From contig CALMMH010001054.1 of assembly GCA_937868145.1 (NCBI GenBank), positions 1 to 6,008 of the forward strand: a DNA stretch of 6,008 nucleotides, read 5' to 3'. Shown in pieces: positions 4,793 to 6,008 of this stretch; positions within the stretch are counted from its first letter, which is position 1, and each line of letters opens with the position of its first letter. Origin of the DNA: an uncultured Phycisphaerales bacterium (lineage in GTDB: Bacteria > Planctomycetota > Phycisphaerae > Sedimentisphaerales > Anaerobacaceae). The position numbers were made by a program, and so were the translations under genes. The notes beneath the pieces are model-generated. The model had not been told where the DNA came from. It did no database searches and was given only the letters and a program-made list of their open reading frames with translations.

Positions 4793-6008
4793 TCACGTCG
4801 CCTCGCCGACCTGGGTTTCCGAGGCGTCGGTCTTCTCCGCGGCCGGCTCGCCGTCGCCGTTGCCTGAGGGGATCGTGTCCGTCGCGTTCATCGCCGAGAG
4901 GGAGTCCCTGCGAGGCTGCACCCGGTCGATGATCGCGCAGCTTTCGGTGATGGACAACTGGCTGAGCAGGAAGCACACCATGCTCTCGGCGCCCTGGTTG
5001 CCGTTGACGCCGTCGGGCATCAGGCCGTCGGAGCAGCCCTTGGTTCGGAAATCGTACAGAGGAATGCGAAGGTCGTTGGCCCCGAGGAACCAGTCGAAAG
5101 CCGTGCGTTGAAGGGTGAGGAACCGGGCGTTGCGCGTCGCGTCGTAGGCGGCGCGGAGCATCATGACCATCGCGGCGGCCTCGACGGGTTGTTGATCGAA
5201 GATCGCCCGCGTCCGACCCCGCTCGTACCAGCCCCTACAGCCGACGAAGCTGAAGTGGTCGCCGTCGAATTCGGTCTCGAGCAGGAAATCGGCGGTCGCC
5301 GTGGCGGCTTCGATGTAGCGGTCGGTGTCGAGGGCCAGTCCGGTGGCGAACAACGCATGCGGCATGACCGCGTTGTCGTACGTCAGAATGCTCTCAAACC
5401 AACTCCAATCCGCGGTGCAGGTCTGATGATATTGGCCCAGGAGGGCGTTGGCGGCCGATTCGATGTGTCGTTTGATGTCGCTGGCGCCGGGAAACTGCCT
5501 GAGGTAATTGCACAGACCGAAAACGCAGTACGCCAGGCCCCGGAGGGACTGCCGAGGGGCGTGGCCGACGGACCGGTCGAAGCAGTCCTTCACGACGGAC
5601 ACGTACGCCGGGGCGGGCGGATTGGCCAGGATCTCGCCCCAGGCCCAGAGCGTCCGCCCGAATCCGTCGTGGGCGGGCTCCTCCTGCCACCAGCTCCGAT
5701 CGAAATCCATGAAGTTGCGGATCGAGCCGTCGGGATTCTGGGCGTGCATCAGGAACGACAGGTAGGTGTCCAGCAACCTCAGCGACTGCGGATCGGGGTA
5801 CTGGGCGTAGTACCTGGCCATCGCGATCGCGCCCCGGGCGTTGTCGTCGGTGCAGTAGCCGTGGCTGCGGTTGGGGATCGTGAACCGGGCGTGCTGGAAC
5901 AGGCCCGTATCGTCGGTGAGCTTGAGCAAATGATCCAGGGCCGGCTCGGGGATCTCGATGCCGGACAGGGTCTCCCCTGTGTTCAGGATGCCCTTGCTGT
6001 CGATTCGC
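4793..6008 (-). CDS. Glycosyltransferase-associated alpha/alpha-barrel-like domain protein (C-terminal part, cut by window edge)
   Basis: The minus-strand frame is open from the right edge to the TGA at 4795-4793, about 404 codons. A TTG at 5929 could be read as a start, but codons upstream (ending PEPALDHLLKLTDDTG) continue the same family similarity, so the gene begins outside the window. Recognisable blocks are LTDDTGLFQHARF, HGYCTDDNAR (TDDNAR at 5851-5834), DGSIRNFMDFDRSW, HDGFGRTLWAWGE, WSWFESILTYDNA, IFDQQPVEAAAMV, and near the end LGANDLRIPLYD with DGVNGNQGAES. I know this set as the helical domain that follows a GT4-type glycosyltransferase domain in bacterial proteins, often near GH130 mannoside phosphorylases. 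Whether a GT domain precedes it here cannot be seen. Paired aromatic, Asp and Glu residues suggest a barrel active site, but no reaction is established. The last roughly 45 residues are polar, low in complexity and probably disordered. xthA follows downstream on the same strand. Confidence 0.75.
   Translation of the reverse strand, partial: RIDSKGILNTGETLSGIEIPEPALDHLLKLTDDTGLFQHARFTIPNRSHGYCTDDNARGAIAMARYYAQYPDPQSLRLLDTYLSFLMHAQNPDGSIRNFMDFDRSWWQEEPAHDGFGRTLWAWGEILANPPAPAYVSVVKDCFDRSVGHAPRQSLRGLAYCVFGLCNYLRQFPGASDIKRHIESAANALLGQYHQTCTADWSWFESILTYDNAVMPHALFATGLALDTDRYIEAATATADFLLETEFDGDHFSFVGCRGWYERGRTRAIFDQQPVEAAAMVMMLRAAYDATRNARFLTLQRTAFDWFLGANDLRIPLYDFRTKGCSDGLMPDGVNGNQGAESMVCFLLSQLSITESCAIIDRVQPRRDSLSAMNATDTIPSGNGDGEPAAEKTDASETQVGEAT

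Overview
The window reads as an ordinary chromosomal stretch of a GC-rich bacterium, most likely a planctomycete of the Phycisphaerae type. This is inferred from protein style only: a large secreted parallel beta-helix protein with a 'choice-of-anchor Q'-like end, a lipoprotein with DUF4097-like sequence, and a glycosyltransferase-associated helical domain. No phylogenetic marker is present. I see no phage, insertion sequence, CRISPR array or obvious defence system.

Layout from left to right. (1) Positions 1-253, minus strand: the 5' part of a lipoprotein gene that runs off the left edge. (2) Positions 254-570: a divergent intergenic region with a good sigma-70-type promoter pointing right (TTGACG, 16 bp, TATAAT) and a weak operator-like palindrome near the lipoprotein gene. 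(3) Positions 571-1182, plus strand: bioY, the biotin-binding membrane subunit of an ECF transporter, without its energising partners nearby. (4) Positions 1216-1286, plus strand: a complete tRNA-Gln with anticodon CTG. (5) Positions 1287-1575: a gene-free stretch with several nested inverted repeats, then a sigma-28 (FliA)-like promoter candidate. (6) Positions 1576-3894, plus strand: a 772-residue secreted beta-helix protein with a regular cysteine ladder, a PKD-like domain and a C-terminal sandwich-like domain. (7) Positions 3910-4680, minus strand: xthA (exodeoxyribonuclease III), convergent with the previous gene and only 15 bp from it. (8) Positions 4681-4792: a small gap filled by two oppositely oriented 7-bp-periodic arrays around hairpins. 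(9) Positions 4793-6008, minus strand: the 3' part of a gene for an alpha/alpha-barrel-like protein of the glycosyltransferase-associated family, open at the right edge.

The genes do not form one pathway. BioY imports biotin, XthA repairs abasic and oxidised DNA ends, the beta-helix protein and the lipoprotein belong to the cell envelope, and the last gene probably acts in glycan synthesis or mannoside metabolism. XthA and the last gene lie on the same strand and may be co-transcribed across the repeat-filled gap. The points most worth a second look are the heptamer-repeat element, the sigma-28-like promoter before the surface protein, the 27-residue cysteine-ladder repeat and the nested inverted repeats after the tRNA. 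None amounts to a clear new system.
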